A DNA stretch of 19,467 nucleotides, taken from SOIV01 sp964435925. GTDB taxonomy: Bacteria; Acidobacteriota; Aminicenantia; Aminicenantales; Aminicenantaceae. The stretch is taken from contig CAYTBG010000048.1 in assembly GCA_964435925.1 (NCBI GenBank), positions 1-19,467 of the forward strand, in the 5' to 3' direction. Below, piece by piece: positions 1-7,533 of the stretch. Position numbers and translations under genes: made by a program. Every line of letters begins with the position of its first letter. Within the stretch, counting starts at the first letter, position 1. The notes under the pieces are model-generated. The model saw only the letters and a program-made list of their open reading frames with translations, did not search any database and was not told where the DNA came from.

Positions 1-263
1 CAAAACCAAAACAGAAGTTTTTACCTGGCAAAGCGGAAAAACTTCAAAACTTCCATAAAATCATTACTGGTGAAGGAGACAGATCTTCCCCCTTTTTCGG
101 TTTGATGAATCAAATCCCTACAAATTCTAAAATGAATATGTTATATTCTTTTATCAAATAACTTTTTTTTACTTGGGTGATCTTATTCCGTGCTAAATTC
201 TTATGCTACTAAACTGATTTCTAAATTTTAAAGGAAGCATTTTATGATGAGGAGGAGAAGATA
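1..263. other. Non-coding leader region upstream of the six-gene operon
   Basis: I see no convincing coding sequence here. The region is AT-rich. Positions 14-22 (GAAGTTTTT) and 37-45 (AAAAACTTC) form a 9-bp inverted repeat with a 14-nt loop, which could be the terminator stem of a gene lying to the left. A CTTCCCCCTTTTT stretch near 86-98 resembles the CCTGTCCCCTTTTT remnant near 10082. No riboswitch fold is recognisable by eye. The promoter of the operon should lie here, but I found no well-matched -35/-10 pair. Confidence 0.4.
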
Positions 264-1313
264 ATGGAATATAAAATAGGTCTTATCGGCTGCGGTACAG
301 TAGGACAGGGTTTTCTGAAAATCCTGGAAGAAAAAAGAGGATATTTGAAAGAAAGGCTTGATTTCGAAGTTAAAGTCGTAGCCATCAACGATAAACTGAA
401 GGGCTCTCTTCTCATTCCAGAAGGAATAGAAGTAGAGAAAATTCTTCAGCTTTTAGAACAGGGGAAGAAAATTGACGAGTATCTTGAGGGAAAACCCAAC
501 GAAGCTCGACAAATGGATCCTCTGGAAATGATCGAAAAATGTAATGCTGATATCATTGCTGAACTGACATACACGGATATCAAGACAGCAGAACCGGCAA
601 CAAGCTATATCAAAAAAGCTCTTCAAACGGGAAAACATGTGGTCACATCCAATAAGGGACCGGCCGCCCTTAACTACAGAGATTTAAAAAAATTAGCTCA
701 AGAGAACAACCTTTTTTTCGGGATTGAGGGTACGGTCATGAGCGGGACACCCGTGTTCAGTCTATTCGAGAATGGCCTGGCCGGAAATAAAATCAAAGAG
801 ATAAACGGAATACTTAACGGGACAACCAACTTTATCCTCTCTAAAATGGAGATAGAGAACATGGGTTATGAAGATGCCCTTGGATTAGCCCAAAAATTAG
901 GTTACGCTGAAGCAGATCCTACAGCAGATGTTGAAGGTTACGATGCTCTGGCCAAAATTGTTATCCTCTCAAATGTCTTCCTGGAAGGAAACATCAAACT
1001 ATCTGATGCAAAAAGAGAAGGTATTACTTCACTTTCCAAACAGGAAATCCTGGCTGCGAAAGGAGAGGGATACAGGTATAAGCTTATCGCCTCGACCAAA
1101 AAAGAAAATGGACAGATTCAAGCCGGTGTCTCCCCTCAAAAACTCCCCCTCTCCGACCCTCTGGCTGGAATCATGGGTGCCAACAACGCTTTAACCTTTG
1201 ACCTGGATTTACTGGGAAAAGTAACTATTCAAGGACCCGGAGCTGGAAAAATTGAGACTGGCTATTCTATCCTCACAGACATGCTGACCATTCACCGCCA
1301 TCTTGCAAAATAA
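264..1313 (+). CDS. Homoserine dehydrogenase family protein, short form without ACT domain
   Basis: A 349-residue NAD(P)-dependent dehydrogenase of the homoserine dehydrogenase family, which interconverts L-aspartate 4-semialdehyde and L-homoserine. The Rossmann motif GLIGCGTVGQG is at residues 6-16. The family motif around the conserved Lys reads TSNKGPAAL (K131). The catalytic domain contains GILNGTTNFIL (182-192) and GYAEADPTADVEGYDALAK (213-231), with the expected acidic residues E216, D218 and D222 and catalytic Lys K231. The protein ends soon after the catalytic domain, so it lacks the C-terminal ACT domain that gives threonine feedback in many homologues. A clear GGAGGAG ribosome site lies just upstream of the ATG. 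It is the first gene of a tight co-directional cluster that ends with a cystathionine gamma-synthase-type enzyme, which fits homoserine chemistry. Action on another semialdehyde or hydroxy-amino acid is possible. Confidence 0.85.
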   Translation: MEYKIGLIGCGTVGQGFLKILEEKRGYLKERLDFEVKVVAINDKLKGSLLIPEGIEVEKILQLLEQGKKIDEYLEGKPNEARQMDPLEMIEKCNADIIAELTYTDIKTAEPATSYIKKALQTGKHVVTSNKGPAALNYRDLKKLAQENNLFFGIEGTVMSGTPVFSLFENGLAGNKIKEINGILNGTTNFILSKMEIENMGYEDALGLAQKLGYAEADPTADVEGYDALAKIVILSNVFLEGNIKLSDAKREGITSLSKQEILAAKGEGYRYKLIASTKKENGQIQAGVSPQKLPLSDPLAGIMGANNALTFDLDLLGKVTIQGPGAGKIETGYSILTDMLTIHRHLAK

Positions 1314-1382
1314 ATCTAATGAATATGCAAAAGTAAAGGCATGAGCTAAACAGAGAATAATTGATAAAAGGAGAGACTAGAA

Positions 1383-2618
1383 ATGCACTTCAAACTTTTA
1401 AGCGATAAGGATTTCAAGGCAATGGATGCCTTATTAGATTCATACGGAGGAGCAAAGGAGATTTCCGAGAAGATAGATTCCATGAGGGATTACGAAACCA
1501 GGAAAAGAATCGCTGGGGAAAAAGGATACGGAGAGATGCTGGAAAAAGCTAAAGAATATGCTAAAAATTTTGCCAAAGTTGAGGACTTCGTGGAAAAGAG
1601 CGGAATTACTGTAACCAAGCAAGGAATCTGTACAACCCAGGTTTCCGGGTTCCAAGCATCCCGCCCTACATTTGATTGTCTTAAGAGAGTAGCAGAGAAC
1701 AGAGATGTGCTTTTCCCGACAGAGATGATTTCAGTGGTGGCTCTCACCGAAAACTATGTTTACAGCGGTGATCTACTCTCGACACTGACCATGGCCGAAA
1801 ATATATTGGGTGCCAGCAAGTTCTGCTCCGCCAACCTTATAGGAACTCCGCTTCCAGAAGAGCGGTTTGCAAGGATAGAAAAATTGACAGGCGAGAAATT
1901 CGAGAGAAAAGATTTGGGTAAAGGGTTGAGTCAGATAATCCTGAAAAACATGGGCACAGCCTTCGGTAACCTGGGAGGGGTTGAAGTCGGCAACAATAAC
2001 CATCTCATCTATCTTGACGGGATAACGAGGGCTGCCCTTGCCACAGGAGCTAATTTCTTCCTTAATCCAAGCTGGTCAACCATTGTGGCTGCCTGCTATT
2101 ACGCCAGGGAAATTCCTAATCTTTCCTTCAAAATATCCATGCTTCTCTCAACCCAAAACGCTATCCAGCTTCGGATGCTCATCAATATTTTCAAAGAATA
2201 TCTTCGCGACGACGGCACCACTCCTATCTATGAGATAAACATCGGAAACGCAGCAACTGTTGAAACCTTTATCCAATGCTTCGACGAGCTTGAAGCCTCA
2301 GGACTTCCTAAAATTTATCTCGCCGCTCATATAAGGATCAATCCGGACCTGGGCATGGCTAACTTTAACTGGACTGAGAGCGCCTTCAAAGTCCTCGATG
2401 CGGGAAGGGATTTGACAATTAAATATGAAAGCGACGGTGAATCTCGTCCCTATGATACCATGGAAGCCTATTTCCTCTCGGATGAGGAGAGAAACGAGAA
2501 AGCAGAACTGATTGGCGATGTGATTTTTCACAAGTGTATAAGGTGCGACAAGGATGCCAAAGAGATTATGAGAAAGGGTCATGAAGCCAGGTTTGCAAAG
2601 ATTTCCTACAGAGAATAA
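1383..2618 (+). CDS. Conserved-looking protein of unknown function in amino-acid operon
   Basis: A 411-residue, apparently cytosolic protein that I do not recognise. It has no signal peptide and no membrane segment. The N-terminal ~70 residues are rich in Lys and Glu and look helical. The middle (about 170-330) alternates short hydrophobic strands with Gly/Asn-rich turns (GGVEVGNNNH, GANFFLNPSW, IYEINIGNAA), which would suit an enzyme with an alpha/beta or barrel fold. Near the C-terminus there is a CxxC pair (HKCIRC, C385 and C388). Codon use resembles its neighbours. An AAAGGAGA ribosome site precedes the ATG. It sits 69 nt after the homoserine dehydrogenase gene and 38 nt before the SDR gene, so it probably works in the same pathway. 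I cannot name its reaction. Confidence 0.85.
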   Translation: MHFKLLSDKDFKAMDALLDSYGGAKEISEKIDSMRDYETRKRIAGEKGYGEMLEKAKEYAKNFAKVEDFVEKSGITVTKQGICTTQVSGFQASRPTFDCLKRVAENRDVLFPTEMISVVALTENYVYSGDLLSTLTMAENILGASKFCSANLIGTPLPEERFARIEKLTGEKFERKDLGKGLSQIILKNMGTAFGNLGGVEVGNNNHLIYLDGITRAALATGANFFLNPSWSTIVAACYYAREIPNLSFKISMLLSTQNAIQLRMLINIFKEYLRDDGTTPIYEINIGNAATVETFIQCFDELEASGLPKIYLAAHIRINPDLGMANFNWTESAFKVLDAGRDLTIKYESDGESRPYDTMEAYFLSDEERNEKAELIGDVIFHKCIRCDKDAKEIMRKGHEARFAKISYRE

Positions 2619-2656
2619 ATTCTTCCGATCGACATATAAACATCAGGAGATGAGAT

Positions 2657-3448
2657 ATGGATTTGGGCATCAAGAATAAAGTGGCCCTCGTGGCAGCATC
2701 GAGCAAGGGTCTGGGAAAGGCAATTGCTTTCCTACTCTCTAGGGAAGGCGCCAAGGTTGCGATCTGTGCCAGAAATAAGGAAAGGCTTGGCAAAACCAGA
2801 GATGAAATAGTTACCGAAACAAGAGGAGTTGTGAGGGCATTTGTGGCTGATGTAAGAGACAAGAAACAAGTGAGGAAAATGGTCGAACAGACTGTAAAGG
2901 AGTTGGGGACAATCGAGATATTGGTCTCGAACGCTGGAGGGCCTCCTTCAGGTATGGCCGATGAGTTTACTCTCGATGATTACCGGGATGCTCTGGAGCT
3001 TAATCTCTTAAGCACAGTGAACCTCTGTTATGAAGTTATCCCTTTCATGAAAAAACAAAAGTGGGGAAGGATCATTAACATGGTTTCGGTTGCAGCTAAA
3101 CAACCTATAAATTCTCTGATCCTTTCCAATACGGCAAGAGCAGGGGTCTTGGGCTTCTCGAAATCCCTCTCAAATCAGGTAGCGTCCTATGGTATTACCG
3201 TGAATTCAATCTGTCCTGGATACACGAAAACAGAGAGAGTGGAAGAGCTGGCGAGGTCTTTTGAGGAAAGCGGGAAAGGCGCAGTCAAAGATTTCTACAA
3301 GAATATACAGAAAAATATTCCTGCGGGGAGGTTAGGAACACCCGAGGAGATAGCTCAAGCTGTGGCCTTTCTTGCTTCTGAACAAGCAAGCTATATCACT
3401 GGAGTTGCCTTGCAGGTGGACGGGGGATATACCAAGGGTTTATTTTGA
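2657..3448 (+). CDS. SDR family protein, beta-ketoacyl-reductase-like with altered catalytic residues
   Basis: A 263-residue short-chain dehydrogenase/reductase of usual family length. The cofactor-binding loop reads AASSKGLGKAIA (13-24), departing from the classical TGxxxGxG start. NAG is conserved (92-94), as is the Asn of helix 4 (N115) and the catalytic Ser (S144). The YxxxK motif is replaced by SNTAR (S157 and R161). The C-terminal half has the usual substrate-loop entry CPGYTKTERVEEL and the terminal GVALQVDGGYTKG. This pattern fits the known atypical BKR-like SDR subgroup (CDD cd05344, from memory), so it is probably a family trait and not decay. The substrate is unknown. The ATG has a CAGGAGA site upstream. 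It lies between the unknown 411-residue gene and the cupin gene. Confidence 0.85.
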   Translation: MDLGIKNKVALVAASSKGLGKAIAFLLSREGAKVAICARNKERLGKTRDEIVTETRGVVRAFVADVRDKKQVRKMVEQTVKELGTIEILVSNAGGPPSGMADEFTLDDYRDALELNLLSTVNLCYEVIPFMKKQKWGRIINMVSVAAKQPINSLILSNTARAGVLGFSKSLSNQVASYGITVNSICPGYTKTERVEELARSFEESGKGAVKDFYKNIQKNIPAGRLGTPEEIAQAVAFLASEQASYITGVALQVDGGYTKGLF

Positions 3449-3478
3449 TGAAAAGGAAAAAATAGGAAAAGGATGTAA

Positions 3479-3563
3479 ATGGGGCCTGTAAATGGGGCCA
3501 GGCCCCAATTATTTGCAGTTCCCAATCACAGCCCCTAGAAAATTGGGGCCAGGCCCCAATTTT
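3479..3563. repeat. Tandem GC-rich palindromic repeats (GGGGCCAGGCCCC)
   Basis: In the gap between the SDR and cupin genes, two copies of a palindromic unit lie about 45 bp apart. The second (3539-3563) is a perfect 25-nt palindrome, arms AAAATTGGGGCC and GGCCCCAATTTT around a central A. The first (3493-3507) is a perfect 15-nt palindrome of the same core. A partial unit (TGGGGCC) precedes them at 3480-3486. Such units can form stable hairpins in DNA or RNA. They resemble REP-like elements mobilised in trans by Y1/RAYT-type transposases; no transposase gene is present here. They may also lower downstream expression within the operon. Confidence 0.75.
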
Positions 3564-3585
3564 GAAAGTCGAAAGGAAAGGATAG

Positions 3586-3948
3586 ATGAAAAATTATATG
3601 AAAGAATGGGAAGGCACTCCCTATCCCGAAATGTTAAGAGATCTTCCAGGAATCGATATCTCTCTGGAGGGAGTACGAGGCTGGCTTCTTCAGAGTAAGG
3701 ACAAGCAGATAGCTTTTTTTGATATAGAACCTGTCGGCAAAGTTCCTCCTCATTCTCACTGTGCCCAGTGGGGCTTAGTGGTCGAAGGAGAAATGTCTCT
3801 AACAATAGGGAAAAAAACAAGAGTATACAGGAAAGGTGATTGGTATTATATCCCCGAAGGTGTGGTGCATTCAGCCACCTTTCTCACAAGAGTAAACGTG
3901 ATAGATGTCTTTGACGATCCCGAGCGGTATAAAATAAAAAAGCCATAA
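3586..3948 (+). CDS. Small cupin-domain protein
   Basis: A 120-residue single-domain cupin. Motif 1 gives the metal ligands PPHSH (H56 and H58), followed by the conserved acidic position in VVEGEM (E67). Motif 2 reads GDWYYIPEGVVHSA, with the third His ligand at H95. The fold therefore probably binds one divalent metal. The family ranges from dioxygenases and isomerases to sensors, so the reaction cannot be told from sequence alone. The ATG follows a GGAAAGGA ribosome site, and the gene starts just after a palindromic repeat block. Its place among amino-acid enzymes suggests it acts on, or binds, a pathway intermediate. Confidence 0.8.
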   Translation: MKNYMKEWEGTPYPEMLRDLPGIDISLEGVRGWLLQSKDKQIAFFDIEPVGKVPPHSHCAQWGLVVEGEMSLTIGKKTRVYRKGDWYYIPEGVVHSATFLTRVNVIDVFDDPERYKIKKP

Positions 3949-3999
3949 AAGAATCACAGCAAGATAATATATACAAAAAAATAATCATAGAGGAACGAT

Positions 4000-5220
4000 A
4001 TGAAATCATTATTCACTAATATTATGAAAGGATTCGAGGGTTATGCCATCGGAAAAATTATGAAGTACCTGAATGATCCCGGAATAATCTCTTTTGCCGG
4101 GGGATTACCCAGCAGCGATGTTTTTCCCTTAGACCTTATTCAGAAAGCTGCGGCGAAGTCACTAAAGGAGGACTGGGATCATGTACTTCAATATACTCCT
4201 ATTCTTGGAGAGAAAGAATTGATGCAGTCCATAATAGAATATCTCAAGACTGATAACATCCATATCGAACCTGAAAATATAATGATTACCACCTCTGGAC
4301 AGCATGGTTTAGACCTGGTTGGAAGATTGTTCCTTGAACCTAGAGATATCATCGTCATTGACCTCCCCACATTTGGAGGTGCCTTGGCCGCTTTTGAGAT
4401 GGAAGATGCAAAATACATTGCCAAAGAAATAGAAGAAGATGGATCTGATGTTAAGGGAATGGAGACGGAGATAGAAAACTTTATAACTAAAGGGAAAAAA
4501 CCAAAGTTCATTTATGTTGTTCCGGATTTCCAGAACCCTTCAGGTATAACCATAAGTCTTGAGAAAAGGCTTGCTCTTTTATCACTGAGTAAAAAGTACG
4601 GTATTCCTCTTGTAGAGGATAGCCCTTACAGGGAATTGAGGTACAGGGGCAGCCACCTTCCTTCCATCTATTCCCTGGATAAAGATCAAGGGAACGTGAT
4701 TGGTATTTATACTTTTTCAAAAATACTCTGTCCTGGGATCAGAGTCGGGTTCAACATTGGTCCCCACGAGGTCATAAAGAAATTCTCCTTCATTAAAGGG
4801 GCAAATATACTCAACACCCCCAAGCTCAATCAGGACATCTGCACTGCATTCCTGAGAGAATTCGATCTGGATGCTCACTTCAAGAGGGCTATAAATTACT
4901 ACTCTAAAAAGCTGAATTTCTTTCTTGAAGCCATGGAAGAGAATTTCCCCAAGGATATGGGGGTAGAATGGACAAATCCTGAGGGAGGATTGTTCCTCTG
5001 GATAAAAGTGCCAGAGGAGATAAATACATCAGAGCTTTTCTACAAGGCTATTGAGGAGAAGGTTGCGTTTGTCCCTGGTGACGTTTTTTATCCTGAAGCC
5101 TTTCGCAGGTACAACACAATGAGGATAAACTTTTCTTATCCCACAGAGGAGCAAATTGTCGAGGGTGTCAGGAGGTTGAGCTCTGTTCTAAAGAAATATA
5201 AGGCTAAGAAAAAAAAGTAA
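4000..5220 (+). CDS. PLP-dependent aminotransferase, LysN/MocR-like class I/II
   Basis: A 406-residue fold-type I aminotransferase of normal length for the 2-aminoadipate / MocR-like group. Visible features are the N-terminal SFAGGLPSSDVFP loop (31-43), LQYTPILGEKEL (63-73), the PLP-phosphate region TTSGQHGLDL (97-106), DFQNPSGI with N179, VEDSPYRELRY with the pyridine-nitrogen Asp D207, and the Schiff-base Lys K241 in YTFSKILCPGIRVGF. An Arg in NTMRINFSY near the C-terminus should bind the substrate carboxylate. No winged-helix domain is fused at the N-terminus, so it is an enzyme and not a MocR regulator. It transfers amino groups between 2-oxoglutarate/glutamate and an amino acid I cannot specify. 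It is 51 nt after the cupin gene and 30 nt before the next PLP enzyme gene. Confidence 0.88.
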   Translation: MKSLFTNIMKGFEGYAIGKIMKYLNDPGIISFAGGLPSSDVFPLDLIQKAAAKSLKEDWDHVLQYTPILGEKELMQSIIEYLKTDNIHIEPENIMITTSGQHGLDLVGRLFLEPRDIIVIDLPTFGGALAAFEMEDAKYIAKEIEEDGSDVKGMETEIENFITKGKKPKFIYVVPDFQNPSGITISLEKRLALLSLSKKYGIPLVEDSPYRELRYRGSHLPSIYSLDKDQGNVIGIYTFSKILCPGIRVGFNIGPHEVIKKFSFIKGANILNTPKLNQDICTAFLREFDLDAHFKRAINYYSKKLNFFLEAMEENFPKDMGVEWTNPEGGLFLWIKVPEEINTSELFYKAIEEKVAFVPGDVFYPEAFRRYNTMRINFSYPTEEQIVEGVRRLSSVLKKYKAKKKK

Positions 5221-5250
5221 AGGAAATTTTTACCAAGTAGAGGAGGAAAC

Positions 5251-6657
5251 ATGACTGATGATCACTTATATGGTTCAGGTGTAATGAAATATGTCAAAGA
5301 AGCTGAGAAATTTTTAATCCAAAAAGAAAAACAAATTGCCCGGATAAAAAAACTTAAATTTGACACGATAGCCGTTCATGGCCTCTACACTGTAGAAGAA
5401 GCTTTATCTCAAAATCAGGGATCTGTAATAGAACCTCTTTTTCTTGCTACTGCCCAAGCTTACAGGGATTCTGATGAAATGGAGGCTGCTCTTGCCTATT
5501 TGATCCCAACCTGGTGCTATACGCGGATAGCCAACCCTACAACATACTATTTAGAATGGGTTCTTGCCTTGCTTGAAGGTTACCAGACTGGCTACGATAC
5601 CTCCTGCTTGGTAACAGCTTCTGGAATGTCAGCGATCATGTTAGCTGTAGATTCTTTTCTCGTAAAACAGAAAGAAGGAGCAGAGAAAATAAATTTTGTC
5701 TCTTCCCTTCAGCTATACGGCGGTACGTTCCAGCACTTCACAGTGAGGAAAATGAAAGAAAGGGGAATAGAAATTCGCTGGGTTGATCATCAGGACGACA
5801 TAGAAGGGTGGAAGGCTAAAATTGATGAGAATACCCGCTTCCTCTATTCTGAGGCTCCAAGCAACCCTCAGCAATCGTTTTGTGATATCAAGGCGCTTGT
5901 AGAACTGGCTCACTCCTGGGAAATTCCATTTATCATCGATTCAACCTGCGCTACTCCAGCCTTGATGCGCCCCATTGCTTATGGGGCAGACATCGTTATC
6001 CATTCTCTTACCAAATCCATAACCTCAGGTGGTCTCGCTATGGGAGGAGCCTTAATAAGCCGCAAGCCCATCGTTACTAAGATAAAAAACGATAATCCCC
6101 TTTTCAAACAAAGCTTCGCTGAGTATGTAAAGTTCCTCCCTTATAGGGATAATGGTCCAGCAGCGGCACCTCTGAATGCTCTTTTCGCCTTGAATGACCT
6201 TCGGACACTACGCTCCAAAATGGATCTGGTTAGCGCCAACTCAGAGAAAGTCGCAGAATTCCTCAACCAACGCGCCAAAGTCTATCAGGTAGATTATTTA
6301 GGATTAGAGAGCTTCCCTCTCCATGCCCTGGCCAAAAAATACATGAAGCTGGTAGACTCTGATGATGGAAAAGGTAACGAAATAAATCGCTACGGCCACC
6401 TCCTCAGTTTTCGAGTCGATGGACCCCCTCAGAACGCACGAAAAGTTTTCGATAATCTTAAGATTATCTTCAGAGCAGGAGATTTAGGCCGTATTAAAAG
6501 CATCGCTACAATCCCTGCCATTTCTACTCACCTGCAGCAAGGAGAGGAAGCCCGGGCCAGGGCTGATGTTCCACCTCAAATGATAAGACTTTGCGTGGGG
6601 GCTGAAAACCCGGACGATATCATAGCTGATCTCGACCAGGCTCTCGGCTCTCTCTGA
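5251..6657 (+). CDS. Cys/Met-metabolism PLP enzyme (cystathionine gamma-synthase / O-acetylhomoserine sulfhydrylase type)
   Basis: A 468-residue member of the Cys/Met metabolism PLP-dependent family, with a ~35-residue charged N-terminal extension before the usual start (KFDTIAVHG). Family motifs are CYTRIANPT (89-97), TASGMSAIM (122-130), SEAPSNP (200-206), FIIDSTCATP with D230, and HSLTKSITSGG with Schiff-base Lys K255. The product could be a cystathionine gamma-synthase, an acylhomoserine sulfhydrylase or a gamma-lyase; sequence reading cannot decide. A strong GAGGAGG ribosome site precedes the ATG. The last ~40 codons lie in a 140-bp direct repeat whose second copy (8306-8445) lies on the far side of an inserted toxin-antitoxin cassette. 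The 3' end of this gene may therefore have been replaced from another allele at insertion. Confidence 0.88.
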   Translation: MTDDHLYGSGVMKYVKEAEKFLIQKEKQIARIKKLKFDTIAVHGLYTVEEALSQNQGSVIEPLFLATAQAYRDSDEMEAALAYLIPTWCYTRIANPTTYYLEWVLALLEGYQTGYDTSCLVTASGMSAIMLAVDSFLVKQKEGAEKINFVSSLQLYGGTFQHFTVRKMKERGIEIRWVDHQDDIEGWKAKIDENTRFLYSEAPSNPQQSFCDIKALVELAHSWEIPFIIDSTCATPALMRPIAYGADIVIHSLTKSITSGGLAMGGALISRKPIVTKIKNDNPLFKQSFAEYVKFLPYRDNGPAAAPLNALFALNDLRTLRSKMDLVSANSEKVAEFLNQRAKVYQVDYLGLESFPLHALAKKYMKLVDSDDGKGNEINRYGHLLSFRVDGPPQNARKVFDNLKIIFRAGDLGRIKSIATIPAISTHLQQGEEARARADVPPQMIRLCVGAENPDDIIADLDQALGSL

Positions 6658-6673
6658 TTCTTAGAGGTTAAAA
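6534..6673. repeat. 140-bp direct repeat, left copy (functional 3' end of Cys/Met enzyme gene)
   Basis: This segment matches 8306-8445 without gaps (offset 1772) at 134 of 140 positions. It covers the last 40 codons and stop of the PLP enzyme gene plus 16 nt, including the reverse complement of the last codons of the aldehyde dehydrogenase gene. Mismatches are at 6537, 6546, 6555, 6560, 6630 and 6633. Five are synonymous third-position changes; the one at 6560 gives Arg versus Lys. Similarity ends sharply at 6673/6674 and near 6534. Confidence 0.93.
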
Positions 6674-6693
6674 TAATAAAATTGAGAAATAAC

Positions 6694-6722
6694 TTGACAA
6701 CTCTTAAATGATGTAATAAAAT
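6694..6722 (+). promoter_or_regulatory. Sigma70-type promoter of the toxin-antitoxin operon
   Basis: TTGACA (6694-6699) and TAAAAT (6717-6722) are separated by 17 nt, close to the sigma70 consensus. They lie just inside the inserted cassette, with transcription expected near 6729. A short inverted repeat, AACAT (6747-6751) and ATGTT (6757-6761), lies between the promoter and the antitoxin start and could be an operator for autorepression by the HTH protein; that part is weak. Confidence 0.65.
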
Positions 6723-6780
6723 CATACATAGATTGTAGCATTTCATAACATATTACATGTTTTATAGAGAGGTGGTAATT

Positions 6781-7533
6781 ATGATTACTAAAAAGGAATT
6801 GGCCAAAAGAATAAAGAATTTTAGAGAAGATTTAGAGTTATCACAAGAACAAATCGCAGAAATATTGAGACTGCCAAGACCTTCAATATCCCAAATAGAA
6901 TCTGGGCAAAGAGAAGTTAATAGTATTGAGTTGGCTAAACTTGCACAGGTATTTGGAATATCACCAGATATTTTATTAAGTTCTGAGAAGAAAAGAAAAA
7001 CAACTAAAATTGCAAAGGGTTTTAATATGCCAAAGTTGAATAGACATAAATTCAAGCAAGTTCTACTTTATATTTTAGAAAAGTGCGGAGCAAAACCAAA
7101 TGTGGGGGAAACTGTTATTTATAAGCTACTATATTTTGCCGATTTTGACTTCTATGAACTATATGAAGAACACTTGACGGGAGAGGAATACAGAAAGATT
7201 AGTTATGGACCTGCTCCTTGTCATTTTAAAGAAATTATAGACGAAATGATTAAGAAAAAATATGTGAAAAAAATACCCGTTGAATATTTTGGAAAGCGCC
7301 AGAAGAAGTATATCCCTCAAATAAAATACGATTTAAGTAAATTGGATGCTAGGGAACTTGAGGTAATAGATAATGTAATTAGCAGGTTATCTTCAATGAA
7401 CGCTCTTGCTATAGAAGATTATTCTCATAGTGATATCCCTTGGCAGGTAACAGGCGATAAAGAGATCATAGATTACGAAACAGTTTTTTACAGAAAAGCC
7501 GCTTATTCTGTAAGAACATATCCTGAAGAGTAA
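6781..7533 (+). CDS. Antitoxin: HTH (Xre) + Panacea (DUF4065/SocA-like) domain protein
   Basis: A 250-residue two-domain antitoxin. Residues ~8-63 form an Xre/Cro-type helix-turn-helix (LSQEQIAEILRLPRPSISQIESG). After a basic linker, residues ~88-235 match the Panacea domain, with hallmarks KLLYFADFDFY (115-125), the ISYGPAP segment (140-146) and YSHSDIPW (214-221). Panacea is known as an antitoxin domain found with many unrelated toxins; the HTH should give autoregulation. I chose the ATG at 6781 because GAGAGGTGG lies 7 nt upstream; the in-frame ATG at 6757 has no ribosome site and falls in the possible operator. The stop codon overlaps the start of the next gene (TAATG), which implies translational coupling with the toxin. 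Its composition is more AT-rich than the flanking operon, consistent with transfer. Confidence 0.85.
   Translation: MITKKELAKRIKNFREDLELSQEQIAEILRLPRPSISQIESGQREVNSIELAKLAQVFGISPDILLSSEKKRKTTKIAKGFNMPKLNRHKFKQVLLYILEKCGAKPNVGETVIYKLLYFADFDFYELYEEHLTGEEYRKISYGPAPCHFKEIIDEMIKKKYVKKIPVEYFGKRQKKYIPQIKYDLSKLDARELEVIDNVISRLSSMNALAIEDYSHSDIPWQVTGDKEIIDYETVFYRKAAYSVRTYPEE

Noticed and set aside
1..263. Riboswitch or attenuator upstream of the homoserine dehydrogenase gene
   Set aside because: Searched by eye for T-box, SAM and lysine leader features. No conserved core or terminator/antiterminator pair could be supported.
3492..3698. 68-codon + strand frame covering the palindromic repeats (and a - strand frame 3509-3820)
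   Set aside because: Both translate the repeat palindromes into low-complexity GPGPN-type sequence and overlap the cupin gene in another frame.
6757..6780. Earlier ATG for the HTH-Panacea antitoxin
   Set aside because: It has no ribosome site, while the ATG at 6781 has GAGAGGTGG at good spacing and begins right before the HTH domain.
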